Source: Castor canadensis
Taxonomy: Eukaryota > Chordata > Mammalia > Rodentia > Castoridae
Direction: 5' to 3'
Assembly (NCBI RefSeq): GCF_047511655.1
Contig: NC_133386.1
Coordinates: 171,017,146 to 171,081,145 of the forward strand
DNA length: 64,000 nucleotides
The notes beneath the pieces were generated by a model. The model was not told where the DNA came from. It was given only the letters and a program-made list of their open reading frames with translations, and ran no database searches. Below are positions 1-10,599 of the stretch, in pieces (the first letter of the stretch is position 1; every line of letters begins with the position of its first letter). The position numbers were made by a program, and so were the translations under genes.

Positions 1-49
1 CTGAAAGTTATGTTAGTTTTTATCAGTAGAGGATTTAGATAAGTAAATA

Positions 50-395
50 TGTAGTTGACCCTACAAAACCCCGGCTTCTGCATCCATAGATTCAACCAAC
101 TAAGGACTGAAAATATTTAAGAAAAAAAACTGCATCCATACTGAATGTGTACAGACTGTTTTTCTTTGTCATTATTCCTAAACAATACAGCAGAGCAGGT
201 ATTTATACTGTATTGGGTGGTGTAAGTAATTTAGACAGGATTGAAAGAACACAGGATGATGTGTACAGGTCATAGGAAAATATTATGCTATTTTATATAT
301 GGGATTTGCATCTGAGAATGTTGGTGTCCCTGAGGGTTCTTGAACCAATCCACTATAAATACCAAAAGATGATTAACTGGAGTTCTAGGCCACAG
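50..395 (+). mobile_element. Tigger-family (MER2-type) DNA transposon
   Basis: GTTGACCCTACAAAACCCCGG at the left, TGTACAGACTGTTTTTCTTTGTCATTATTCC in the middle and CCTGAGGGTTCTTGAACCAATCC at the right follow the MER2 consensus order. An ancient non-autonomous pogo-like element. The frame at 285-566 crosses it by chance. Confidence 0.75.
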
Positions 396-588
396 GACCA
401 ACTCCAGAGGTTCCACATGTCAGATCTGGTCACTTCGCCAAACACAACAAATAAAGAGATGAGTAGTGATGAAGGGCAGAGAAAGGAGGTTTATTATGCA
501 GCATGGGCACACCGTGGGAAAAGGCAAAGTAAGCACTGCAGTCCATCTCTGGGGTACAGACACTAGCTTTAGATTTAAATGAAGGAAG

Positions 589-805
589 AATTGGCCAGGC
601 GCTAGTGGCTTGCGCCAGTAATCCTAGCTACTCAGGAGGCAGAGATCGGGAGGATTGCAGTTCCAAGCCAGCCGGGCAAATTGTTTGCGAGACCCTATCT
701 CAAAAATACCTAACACCAAAAGGGGCTGGTGGAGTGGCTCAAGGTGTAGGAGGCCCTGAGTTCAAGCTCTGGTACTACAAAAAAAAAAAAAAAAAAAAAA
801 GAAAG
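589..805 (+). mobile_element. Dimeric B1-ID-type SINE
   Basis: B1-like left half, linker with CTATCTCAAAAATACC, ID-like right half beginning GGGCTGGTGGAGTGGCTCAAG, then an A tail. Imperfect flanking duplication GAAGGAAGAATTGG / GAAAGAAAGAATTGG (581-594 and 801-815). Confidence 0.88.
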
Positions 806-1367
806 AAAGAATTGGGCAGGGGCTGAGCAGTATGCATAAACAATCCCAATCCCAGGGTAGCCTGGTTGATCACTATCTCAATTCTAGTTCCACGAGGGCT
901 TTGGAGTTGTTCCTGTTGTCATCACCGGAGGGGAGCCATCTGGTTCCCAACAGATGAGTACTTCTGCTCCAGGGCGCAGCCTCATCATTTTAGGTAATTG
1001 TCCTCACTTGGGGGTGGTCTGTCCTGTGAAGATCCTTTCCTTGGGGGCGGTTTGCATTCTCCTTGTAAAGATGTTATTGATCATTTCTGTCCTTCCTAGA
1101 TTCCAAGGTGGCTGCAAGGGAAATGGCGCAGATCAAAGATAGATAGAAAATGGAGATAAAGAGGCCAAGCTTTGCTCCTGCTTTTAGTTAATGTGTGAGC
1201 CCAGGTATGGAGTCAGTGTCTTTCAGCAAGTTTCTAAGTACATGTTACTTGGAGTAGTATAGGGAGGGGACTCACTATGTAGTGGGTGAAATGAATGAAC
1301 TTGTGCACATGTTTTCAAAGTAGATAGATCTTTAAAAATTAAAAACATTAATTAAAAAAATTAAAAA
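806..1367. other. No gene or repeat recognised
   Basis: Mixed-composition sequence. The frame at 954-1142 has no recognisable product. Confidence 0.4.
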
Positions 1368-1582
1368 AGGGTGCTGGTGGCTCACACCTGTAATCCTAGC
1401 TACTTGAGAGACTGAGATAGGGAGGACAGCAGTTCAAGGCCAGCATGGGCAAATAGTATGTGAGACCCCATCTCCAAAATAACCAGAGCAGAATTGCCTG
1501 GAGGTGTGGCTCAAGTGGTAAAGTACCTCTTTGTAAGTGTGAAGTCCTGAGTTCAAACCCCAATAACACAAAAAAAAAAGGA
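1368..1582 (+). mobile_element. Dimeric B1-ID-type SINE
   Basis: Left half from GGTGCTGGTGGCTCACACCTG. Right half GGAGGTGTGGCTCAAGTGGTAAAG...GAGTTCAAACCCCAAT with A tail. Confidence 0.88.
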
Positions 1583-1589
1583 AAGGAAA

Positions 1590-2394
1590 GAGAAAACTGG
1601 ATAGGGAAATTTAAACCAACTGAAAGATAATGGGTTCTCTAAGGAAGGAGGGAAGGAAATGAGATAATATGTCCAGTTATATCTGTTACATTTTATTTCT
1701 TTAAAGAAAAATAAATATAAATTTGTCAAATCCGAGTAGCGTCCAAAGATATCTCTATCTCATTCTCTATATCTGAAATGTTTATGACATTTTTTAAAAA
1801 TAGAGAAAATAGTACCTGCTTTGTCTTCTTCTATAAATGTCAAAGGATATTTTTCTAGCATTCTATAAACAGCTGTCCTGACAGTGGATGTCTGTGGCAG
1901 AGCCTGAGGCAGAGGTGGGGAGCAAATCCCCAGCTTCTCTTGCCTGCAGTTTGTACAAGGTCAATGCTAAGATCATTCCAAGAGAGACTGCTGGCTTGAA
2001 TTCATATGGCAGTCAAAAACAGATACAGCAGAGGTGTAGAAAACAGAATCAGGAGCTAAGAAAGGGGGCCAGAAGGAGGAAAAATGAACCAGGAAGATGA
2101 AAATGAAAGCCCAAGAGTCTGCCCAAGGCAAAATTAACACATGCTGGAGGTGAAGGCAGAGGTCCAGGTCCGCAGCAGGTTTTCAGGTGGGCTGGGATAT
2201 CTGCTCCATTTGTAGGGGCCAGAAAGAAAAGGACAGGGGTCAAGTTGTGACTCTCCTGTGACAAGGTAACCTTGTTTTGCAGCATTCATTTCACTTGTTC
2301 ACGCAGCTTCATTGATGATGCTTCTTGGTCATGAGCCTCAGACTGCATTTCACACGTTTGGCTTTGCGTTATGGAATAAAACCACACACTTTAG
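1590..2394. other. No gene or repeat recognised
   Basis: Short overlapping frames on both strands near 1888-2285 show no motif I can name. Confidence 0.4.
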
Positions 2395-2592
2395 TGGCTG
2401 TCTTCATTGTTAGTTAAGAGCATGACACCAGAAGTTGAATCCCGGCTCTAAAACATAGTAGCTAGGTGCTGTTGGAAGTCGTTTAATTTCTCTGACCCTT
2501 CATTTTCTCATCTGCAAGATGGGGTAAGGGAGGGACCTCCTTCACAGGGAGGTTAGAGTTATCAATCAGGATTAGCACAGCAAGCCGTTGAG
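2395..2592 (+). mobile_element. MIR SINE
   Basis: AGTTGAATCCCGGCTCTAAAACATAGTAGCTAGGTGCTG, TTCATTTTCTCATCTGCAAGATGGGG: MIR core and downstream region in consensus order. Confidence 0.8.
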
Positions 2593-3003
2593 TGTTGATT
2601 GTTCCCCGTGAAAAATGTTTAGATCGTGGATCTGGGAGTGGAGCTATGAGTACTGAGTCGTCTCAAAGCAAGAATGCATATCACCCAATGTAGACATTTT
2701 CCTTCTTCCAAAGCAGTGTAAGGAGAGATAAGTCTAATTATTCAATGAACAAAAGGCAACTGGTCCAGTCCCTACACCAACAATGCTGCAGTGTGGAGTT
2801 TCCAGGCAGCGGGGTCCTTGCCCTCTGCTCTTAGTCACCGCAGATTCCTGAAGCCTTGTCAAACCAGTCTGATCAGGACACATGGTTTCAAGAAATCTTG
2901 TTTTAGCTTCCTACCTAGCCAAGTCTATAACCTGAGGAAGTTGTTCTAACATTTTGTAAAAAATAAAATTAAAAAAAAAACAAAAATTAAGAACTACATT
3001 CTG

Positions 3004-3126
3004 TGAGGGAAGGGGAGAGAAAGGAGAATGATGAAGGGGTGAACTGAAGTATGATATATTTGATATGTTTTAGGAACTTTTGTAAATGCCACAATGTACC
3101 CCTACCCAGCACAAAAAAAAAAAAAA
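3004..3126 (+). mobile_element. Very short L1-type 3' end with target-site duplication
   Basis: About 123 bases, purine-rich then AT-rich, ending in a run of 15 or more A. It is bracketed by AACTACATTCTG at 2992-3003 and 3127-3138. Its second half resembles the L1 3' end at 26330-26440 (GATATATT...TTTTGTAAAT...CACA.TGTA), so it is read as a heavily truncated L1 copy. Confidence 0.7.
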
Positions 3127-3138
3127 AACTACATTCTG

Positions 3139-3215
3139 AAACTGGATGATGGTGATGGTTGTGAATGAATTAGATGTCACTAAATCGTAAATTTATGTTA
3201 TGTGCACTTAGGCAT
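3139..3215 (+). mobile_element. Fragment of an old L1 3' end
   Basis: GAAACTGGATGATGGTGATGGTTGTG and the following bases resemble the end of old L1 elements (compare 36537-36620). Short and decayed. Confidence 0.45.
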
Positions 3216-3879
3216 GAGACAGAGAGAGAGAGAATGGTGTTAACTCCTGAGATCCACAGAATAATCCACCAGGTACAGACACAGAATCAAGCTATATACA
3301 GCTCCTGTAAAGAACAGAGGAGACAGTCACTTGTGAATTAACAGAGATGCATAAAAGACATAAATGTATTATGTATAGAAGGCATGTATCATGGCCCATG
3401 TGCATAATGAAGTAAAAGTGACCTTTAACTTATGAAACCTGGACTCGTATAACCTCTAAGAAGCAGTTGTATGCATTTTGGATTCAGCCTTATGGGAACG
3501 AAAGAAGGTGCTGGATTCAAATGGTGCTGCTCTCCTGCTGGTAGTAAAAGGAGCATGGCTCATCAGTCTCTCAGTGTCGTCTGGTGTAGGACTTACATCT
3601 CATACAGACAGCATAAAACTTACCTACTGTCCTCTTTTCCTAGAATTTATGTCAGGCATTGATTATTTTGGACTTCATTTGTTTCAAGTGGAAATAAGAA
3701 TGTGCTAATTAAAAGGCTTCTGACATATAAGATCTTTTGCTATATGTTGAAAGGGTTTCTCATCCAAGCCCACGTGGATTAGAACCTCTCTTTTTATCTT
3801 CAACATCTAGCACAGAAATGAGAATTTCTGTAGGGGAAAGCTCCCAAGTCAGTCTCAGTACAGCTGCGTTTTGCTTAAT

Positions 3880-4085
3880 GACGAAGTTTAAGAAATGCAT
3901 TGTTAGACAATTTTGTCATTGTGCAAACATTATAGAGTGTACTTCAACAACTAAGATGGCTATAACGTCACTAGGTGATATAACCTTTTGCGACCACAAT
4001 TGCACAATATGGCCATTGCTGACGGAGATGTCATTATACAGTTCAGGACTGTATGTGCAATAGTCATTACTGAGAGATTACACTG
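3880..4085 (+). mobile_element. Ancient Tigger-like DNA transposon fragment
   Basis: TTGCTTAATGACGAAG...GAAATGCATTGTTAGACAATTTTGTCATTGTGC...TAGAGTGTACTT matches a widespread old mammalian DNA-transposon repeat. The exact subfamily is not assigned. Confidence 0.6.
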
Positions 4086-4292
4086 TGCTAAACTCATTGC
4101 TAACATTAGCATATTTCAAACCCACGGCAATTCTATGGAGGCATAGAATACAATTATCACCCATATCTTACAGATGAGGAGACTTGGAGCTATTAAGTAA
4201 TTTCCCAAAATCCTGTAGCTAAAAGCAGTCGATTCGGGATTCGAACTCAATGTGGCATGACTCCAAATCCTGTGCTCTTAACTGCTAGCTGT
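4085..4292 (-). mobile_element. MIR SINE, antisense
   Basis: TTACAGATGAGGAGACTTGG...GATTCGGGATTCGAACTCAATGTGGC...CCTGTGCTCTTAACTGC is the reverse complement of MIR. Confidence 0.8.
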
Positions 4293-4294
4293 TC

Positions 4295-5383
4295 ACCCTC
4301 TCTGTCCCAGCTGAGTGGAAACTTACTTTGATCATTTTTGCTCCACCTCTTGGCTCTGCTTTGCTCTGGGTTGGCTTTGTTCTCAAGCTGGCTTTGTCTA
4401 CATGGCAGCAAAGATAGCCCAGCTGCTCTGGGTTTGTATGACTCTCAGCATCTATGATTCCCGGAAGAATAGATTTAGCAAGTGACCTAAGGGTGCTGTG
4501 TGTGTAATAGGTTCCCTGCAAAATGGTTGCCAAAAATTCTTCCCTTATCTGTGTGGACATGCCACTCCTCCCTAACAAGAGGTAGCCATTCCTCTCCTCT
4601 TAAATCCGAGATGGTTTCTTTGACCGATACTCATTCTTGGGCTTCTGAGTCCAGTTCTTTAAGATTCTGCCTTGGAACCCAGACTGCTATGCTGTAAAGG
4701 ACATCCAGGTTATGCCACTAGAGAAAGGCCACACAGGGAGATCTTCAGGATGAGATGCCACATGGAGGGAGATACTTCAGCTGATGGTCATCACCGAAGC
4801 CCCAGGCCTCCGAGCTCCACCCAGCTGCCAACTGGATGCAGCTGTGTGAGTGACCGCACCCTGTTTTTAACTGCAGATTATCACGAGAACTAATAAATCA
4901 TTGTTTAAAGTTACTAAGTTTTGGGGTGGATGGTTCAGCAGCAATTGACTTGGCACAGTTAGTGTACCCATCTCTGAACTTCAAGTTCCCTGGAACACAT
5001 GGCTGTGATTTGGAAAGATGTGTTTTACCTGTGTCTTCCCTTGGAAGTTTAGTGAGTACCCACAGGAATGCTGGGCAGGTGGGGAAAAAAAACCTGTCCA
5101 CTTTCTTTCTGTGAACTTATGTCAATAGGTAAAAAGAACAAGGACTTTGGGGTCCCAAAACCTGAGTATAAGTATATGACTCTACCTGTTTCTAATGGAC
5201 CTTCATGAATGGGGCATAGCACCTCTCTGAGTCTCACTAAAACCTAGATATAATCTTAATTTTTCACAAAAGGTTCTTTTGTGGAGATGACGTTCAATTT
5301 ATTCCACAAACATTCACTGAGCTTCTCAGGCAGAACTGACCTGACACTCTCCATTATATAAGCTCTTTGAGGACAGGGTCTTT

Positions 5384-5384
<1 letters not shown>
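4295..5384. other. No gene recognised
   Basis: Several overlapping short frames on both strands and no coherent protein. Possibly an old unrecognised repeat. Confidence 0.35.

Positions 5385-5424
<40 letters not shown>
5385..5424. repeat. (CT)20 microsatellite
   Basis: Forty uninterrupted bases of CT, likely polymorphic. Confidence 0.97.
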
Positions 5425-5428
<4 letters not shown>

Positions 5429-5621
5429 GTCCCTCCCTCCCCTGTAATACTGGAGATTGAACTCAGCATTTTCTAAAACTCCAAAAATATTTTTGAATGA
5501 ATTGTGACAGATGCTGATGTCACCAGGATAAATACAAAATTGATTTTTGAAAAGTCCAGAAGTAATGATAAAGAATGGGTACAAAACTACAAAGTGGTAT
5601 ACAAATTTAGTTACCATTATT

Positions 5622-5706
5622 TAATTTTTTTTGAAACAGGGTCTTGCTATATAGCCCATGCTGACCTCAAACTCACAATCTTCCTGCCTCAGCCTTTCCC
5701 AGTGTA
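5622..5706 (-). mobile_element. B1-like SINE fragment
   Basis: TTTTTTTTGAAACAGGGTCTTGCTATATAGCCC, complement of a B1 3' half. Confidence 0.65.
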
Positions 5707-5731
5707 TTTACCCTTTTAAATACAGTAACTT

Positions 5732-5927
5732 GCTAGGCACTGGTGGCTCACACCTGTGATCCTAGCTACTCAGGAGTCAGAGATCAGAAGGATCGAAGTT
5801 TAAAGCCAGCCCAGGGAAATAGTTCATGAGACTCTATCTGAAAAAAAAAAAAATCACAAAAAAGGCCTGGTGGAGTGGCTCAAGGCATAGGCCCTGAGTT
5901 CAAACCCCATTACTGCCAAAACAAAAC
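5732..5927 (+). mobile_element. Dimeric B1-ID-type SINE
   Basis: Left half GGCACTGGTGGCTCACACCTG. Shortened right half GGCCTGGTGGAGTGGCTCAAGGCATAGGCCC. Confidence 0.86.
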
Positions 5928-5941
5928 CCACAGTAACTCCA

Positions 5942-6063
5942 AATTGGGCATGGTGACACACACATCTGTAATCTAGTGCCTGAGGCAATAAGATCAATAA
6001 TTCAAGGCCAGTCCAGACAACATAACCAGACCCTGTCTCTACATACATACATACATACATACA
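5942..6063 (+). mobile_element. B1-like monomer with an ACAT-repeat tail
   Basis: GGGCATGGTGACACACACATCTG...AGACCCTGTCTCT, then (ACAT)n at 6043-6063 in place of a pure A tail. Confidence 0.7.
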
Positions 6064-6164
6064 TGCAATGATGCCTTATTCATTAATTGACTAACCCTTC
6101 CAACTTTATTCCAAAGGGAATTTGCAGAAACTTTTAAAAAATCACTAAGTATAAAAGGATAAAC

Positions 6165-6416
6165 TGGGCGTTGGTGGCTCACACCTATAATTCTAAACTA
6201 CTTGGGAAGCTGAGATTGGGAGGATTGAGGTTCTAAGCCAGCCCAGAAAAATAATTCACGAGAACCCATTTCCCAAAATAATCAGAGCAAAATGGACTGG
6301 AGGTGTGGCTGAAGTGCTAGAGTGTCTGCTTTTCAAGCACCTGCTTTGCAAGCATGAAGCCCTGAGTTCAAACCCCAGTCCTACCACGAAAAATTTTTAA
6401 ATAAAAAATAAAATAA
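6165..6416 (+). mobile_element. Dimeric B1-ID-type SINE
   Basis: Both halves full length. The right half has the longer D-arm-like insert (GCTTTTCAAGCACCTGCTTTGCAAGC) and a B box GAGTTCAAACCCCAGT. Confidence 0.88.
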
Positions 6417-6867
6417 AGGGTAAGATACAGACAGATAAAAAATTAGGGCAAAGGGAAAGTAAGTGTCTGATCAATGACTTATCTGTCACTTCATTGCAAC
6501 ATACTTTGGCTTTTAATCTTAATTTTTAAAAGTCAAGGTCCATTGCATTGTTCTTATTGCAACAGCGATTATTTTTAAGCTCATATCATTACTTAAGATA
6601 ATTAATCCATCACCAGTGCCAAGATTTCTAGAAGCAATAAAACCTGTTAAATCGGCCAGTTGTAGTTTTGCCATAATTGGAACCACTCAGATTTCACTGC
6701 ACAGTTCAAATAATGTCACTTGGTAGGAAGGGTCCTGGAAAAAATACCTCTCTCCCAGTTGGATCAAATTTATCTGTTCAGGCTAGGAATGTACCTATTG
6801 CATATGTGGTGATCAAATGAGCAGCAATGGAGACTACTAAGCAAAAGCAGGAAGCAGCTAGTAGCTA

Positions 6868-7540
6868 AAACCAGGCTTTGGATCTCTCACTAGACACACG
6901 ACTGAGCAGGTTACCTCTCTGAGCCTCACTTTCCTTGTCAGTAAAATGGAACAGGGGGAAAGGAAGAGAGAATGGCAGAACATCAATAATATCACGAAAC
7001 ATAATATCTGTGAAGGTAGAGAATATAAAGGTGTGTACTGAAAGCTATTGAAAAATGGGGGTTGGGAGGTAAAGGGGTAAGGGAGAGTAATGGAGGGATT
7101 GAACAGACCAAAGTAAAGTAGATTCACAGCAGTGATACATTGAGAATCCCCTTTGAACATCAACTTAAATATTAATAATGAAAAACAGGACTATAAAATA
7201 GGTACAGTGTGGGGGGATCACTAGTGAGAGGGGGAGGGTGAATGAAGGAGATTAAGGCAAGGATATATGGTGGATGGACTTCATATGCTTATACTTATAT
7301 ACTTCATTTACTTATATACTTATAGTAGGGAGGAGCTTGAGGGGGAGATATGATGGGGATAATCTAACCATTGTACAATATAAGCCTATTTGGAATTGTC
7401 AATATGAATCCCCCCATATAACAAATACATCCTAATAAAAATTTTATAGTAAAAAAATAGCACTGACAGCATAGGGTTGCTAGAACAATTCAATGAAATA
7501 GTCTGCACAGTACATAACACAGTATATTTTCATGAAAGTT
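6868..7540 (+). mobile_element. MIR SINE split by an L1-type insertion
   Basis: Left part: CCTCTCTGAGCCTCACTTTCCTTGTCAGTAAAATGG, to about 6954. Right part: GCATAGGGTTGCTAGAACAATTCAATGAAATAG, from about 7460. The two parts are adjacent in the MIR consensus. The 500 bases between them are a later retroelement. Confidence 0.75.
6955..7455 (+). mobile_element. L1 3' UTR-type element inserted in a MIR
   Basis: About 500 bases of purine-rich, then AT-rich sequence ending CATCCTAATAAAAATTTTATAG plus an A run. The reverse complement of 43160-43690 is clearly the same family across its whole length (for example CAAAGTAAAGT.GATTCACAGCAG and TTTGAACATCAACTTAAATATTAAT). It separates two parts of one MIR (6868-6954 and 7455-7540). 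Confidence 0.75.
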
Positions 7541-8465
7541 CCTTATTGTCACCATTGCAGTGGAGATAGAATGGACTATGGAAGGATCTTTGGTTCTTGG
7601 GCAGTGGTAATTTCATTCTCAGTCTGAGTAGCTGGATATTAATTAGGACACATTTGTAGCAAGTGGAATACTGGCGATCCTGGTAGTTTGAAAATTATTA
7701 ATATGCTTTTTTATATTTAGCTTGCCAGAGCACATGGTTTTCCCCCTAGTCTTCCTGAGCCATCTTCTGCCTAGGGACATTAAAAGTGTTACAGAGGAAC
7801 ATGAAAAGGAAATCCAGCTTCTGGTGCTCAAAAATAGGACTTTCCTGTCCTCCTCCAGCTTTGCAAGTCCGATGTGAAGAGAGGCTTGCAGATCTTCCTG
7901 AATCTCCTCATCTGTTTATCAAGGTCCAGACAGTGCACCTCAGAGTCCATCCAGAAAGAAGGGAGAGAAGGATGCCTACTCGTGGCCCCGGAGGTGTCGT
8001 TAGAGGAAAGATAAAGCTAAGGAGGTAAAAGGAGCGTTTAAATGTGAGTCCTAGTTTTCCCTCTCTGGGCTTCAGTGAGGGACTTGTGCTCCCTAGTCTG
8101 TTGGGTCTTTTGAGGGTGACATGCCTTGAGGGTTGTTGTAAAGAACTAGCAGAGCAGGCACATCCTCTGGACTGGTAGCTCTGACTGGATCTGGTAGAGG
8201 CAGTGAAGAACTATAGGTATCGGCTGCTCCAAGCATGGGGGAGAGAGGCTACAATAAACTTGTTGTGGTGGAACAAAGTTATCCACTGTGCTGTAGAAGC
8301 TGGTGGGACACTGGTGGAGGTGGCCCATGGCTGGGGGTCAGATGGAGGATGATTTACGGGAATACAAGTCTGTACCCAGGAGTGATGAGCAGAGAGCAAG
8401 GCACCCAAGGGAAGAACTCACCAAATCCTCCCTCTCCTCCTTCCATCACCCTCTCTACACTGTTG
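7541..8465. other. No gene or repeat recognised
   Basis: Moderate GC with short frames on both strands and no known product. Confidence 0.4.
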
Positions 8466-8469
8466 TTGA

Positions 8470-8542
8470 GGGCTGAAGGTAGAGCACCTACCTAACAGTC
8501 TCAAAACCCTGAATTTGAACTCCAGTACTACCAAAAAAAAAA
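8470..8542 (+). mobile_element. ID-like SINE monomer
   Basis: GGGCTGAAGGTAGAGCACCTACC...AATTTGAACTCCAGTACTACC and an A tail. Confidence 0.65.
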
Positions 8543-8909
8543 GTCAGAATGTTGTTAAAAGAAACCTTGTACAGACCCTGTAACATTTCTGGGCTTCTGC
8601 CTCCTCACGTAGAAAATAAAAGGTAGGCAGGATAATCTCCAAAGTTCCTTCTAGTCATGAAATTTGATGGTTCTACAGTTTAACATCAAGCCTTGTCCTC
8701 ATGCAAGATGCAATATTGATTAATCTGCTAGAGACTAATGTCACAGGTGAACCTGGAATGCCAAGAACTGCAGCAGCATTATAAGGCCTCATATTTAATG
8801 AATGCCAAAAAAAATTCTCTCTGGTATTATAGTCAAGTAAAAGATTAAACAGAATTAACATACCTCTATTTTATGAATTATGAGATCAGCAGTAATACTC
8901 TATATTACT

Positions 8910-9022
8910 TCTGGGCATGGTGGCTCACTTCTATAATCCCAGCATTGGGGAGGTTGAGGCAGAAGAATCACGAGCTCAAAGTTAGCCTGCTGTCCATAGT
9001 GAGACTCTGTCTCAAAAAAAAC
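8910..9022 (+). mobile_element. B1-like SINE monomer
   Basis: TGGGCATGGTGGCTCACTTCTATAATCCCAGC...GTGAGACTCTGTCTC plus A tail. Confidence 0.8.
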
Positions 9023-9054
9023 AAATAAAATAGTCAATAAATACAAGAAAACTC

Positions 9055-9612
9055 TATATTCCTAATTGCTCAGAAATAAAAAGGAGCAACTATTGATACA
9101 TGGGACAACATGAATGAATCTCAAAATAATTATGCTAAAGTAAAGAAGCCAGACATAAAAGAGTCTTGTTTCTAGCTAGGCACCAGTGGCTTATGCCTGT
9201 AATCCTAGCTACTTGGAAGGCTGAGATTAGGATCTCAGTTAAGAAGCCAGCTCAGACAATTAATGTGCAAGACCCCCATCTCCAAAATAACCAGAGCAAA
9301 ATGGGCTGGAGGTGTGACTTAAGAGGTAGAATGCCTGCTTTGCAAAGCCCTGAGTTCAAACCCCAGTCCTACCAAAAAACAAAAACAAAAAAAGCAAGAA
9401 TTTGTTTCTGCCCATAGTGACAGAAGGCAGACCTATGGTTGCTTGGGAAGGGTATGGGAGGCCCAGGGCGATTATGAAAGAGGCAAGATATGATGGAGGT
9501 GTCACTACATTGATGGTTGGTGGCAGTTGGTTTCATAGGTGCATGCTTATGGAATGAAACACTTAAACATGTACAGTGTATTGTATGCCATTATGCTCCA
9601 ATAAGTCTATTT
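9055..9612 (+). mobile_element. Old L1 3' region split by a SINE
   Basis: Sequence at 9060-9165 (ATGAATCTCAAAATAATTATGC) and again at 9405-9612 (GTATTGTATGCCATTATGC...) matches the type of old mammalian L1 3' ends. The dimeric SINE at 9172-9400 lies between the two parts. Confidence 0.55.
9172..9402 (+). mobile_element. Dimeric B1-ID-type SINE inside an old L1
   Basis: Left half CTAGGCACCAGTGGCTTATGCC. Right half GGGCTGGAGGTGTGACTTAAG...GAGTTCAAACCCCAGTCC, A-rich tail. Confidence 0.86.
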
Positions 9613-9716
9613 TTTCACCCACCATAAGTCTATCTTTAAGACTAAAATTTAAAAATTTAAAAATTTAAACTATAGTAGCTAATAGATCCTGAAATAAAAA
9701 ATTTAATTTAGGGATA

Positions 9717-9800
9717 CAGACATGGCTCAAGTGGGAGAGTGCCTACTTTGCAAGCACAAAGCACTGAGTTCAAACCGCACTACCACCAAAAAAAAAATAT
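9717..9800 (+). mobile_element. ID-like SINE monomer
   Basis: GGGATACAGACATGGCTCAAGTGGG...GAGTTCAAACCGCACTACC plus A tail. Confidence 0.75.
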
Positions 9801-9884
9801 CCTTATGACTAATAAGGGGAAAAAAATTAGAAAAATTTTAATTATTTTGCATAAGGAGAAAAAGTAGTAAAAGAGAGTGTATAT

Positions 9885-10595
9885 CACTGCTTGTAGGAAT
9901 GTAAATTAATTCAGCCACTATGGAAATCAGTTTGGAGGTTCCTCAAAAAACTGAACCTAGGGTCGGGTATGATGGCACATACCTATAATCCAAGCTCTTG
10001 AGAGGCTGAGATTGAAAGTTCAAGGCTAGCCTGAGCTACATCAGACCCTTCGTCAAAAAAAAAAACAAACAAAAAAACTTAAAGCTAGAAACACCATATG
10101 ATCCATCTACACCACTCCTGGGCATATATCCAAAGGAATCAAAGTCAACATACCGTAGAGAACACCTGCTCCAGGTTTATAGTGGCACTATTCACAATAG
10201 CTAAGTCATGGAATCAGCCTAGGTGCCCCTCAGTGGAAGAATGGATAAAGAAAATATGGTATATACACACAGTGACATATTATTTAGCCATAAAGAACAA
10301 AAATTGTGTTATTTGCAGGAAACTGGAGATCATGATGTTAAGTGAAATAAACCAGACTCAGAAATACAGGTGTTACAGTTGTCCTCTCATATGTGGAATC
10401 TAAACAAGAAAAAAAAAGATCATAAAAGTAGAAGGGGACTATTGGGGACAAAAAGGCATGGGGGAGGAGGGATAAGTAAAGGTAAGGAGGGTGAATGTGA
10501 TCAAGGTACATTATGTGACTGCATGAAAATGTCATAATGAAACCCACTTTTGTACAATTAATAAATGCTAATAAAAAAGAAATATATACATATAT
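9885..10595 (+). mobile_element. Old L1 3' end split by a B1-type SINE
   Basis: L1 ORF2-like sequence (AATTAATTCAGCCACTATGG...) breaks at about 9957. It resumes at about 10080 with a decayed version of the L1 tail frame (FIVALFTIAKSWNQPRCPSVEEWIKKIW). The 3' UTR follows to about 10590 (TGCTAATAAAAAAG). The insert at 9960-10076 is a B1-like SINE. Confidence 0.85.
9960..10076 (+). mobile_element. B1-like SINE nested in an L1
   Basis: GGGTCGGGTATGATGGCACATACC...CATCAGACCCTTCGTC plus A tail. L1 ORF2 sequence continues on both sides. Confidence 0.8.
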
Positions 10596-10599
10596 TATG

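Noticed and set aside
3737..4063. 108-codon + strand frame
   Set aside because: It runs through an ancient DNA-transposon repeat and shows no protein family.
5385..5424. Regularly spaced repeats considered as arrays or clustered elements
   Set aside because: Simple microsatellites (here and at 17602, 24329 and 36709). No spacer structure, so not a CRISPR or satellite array.
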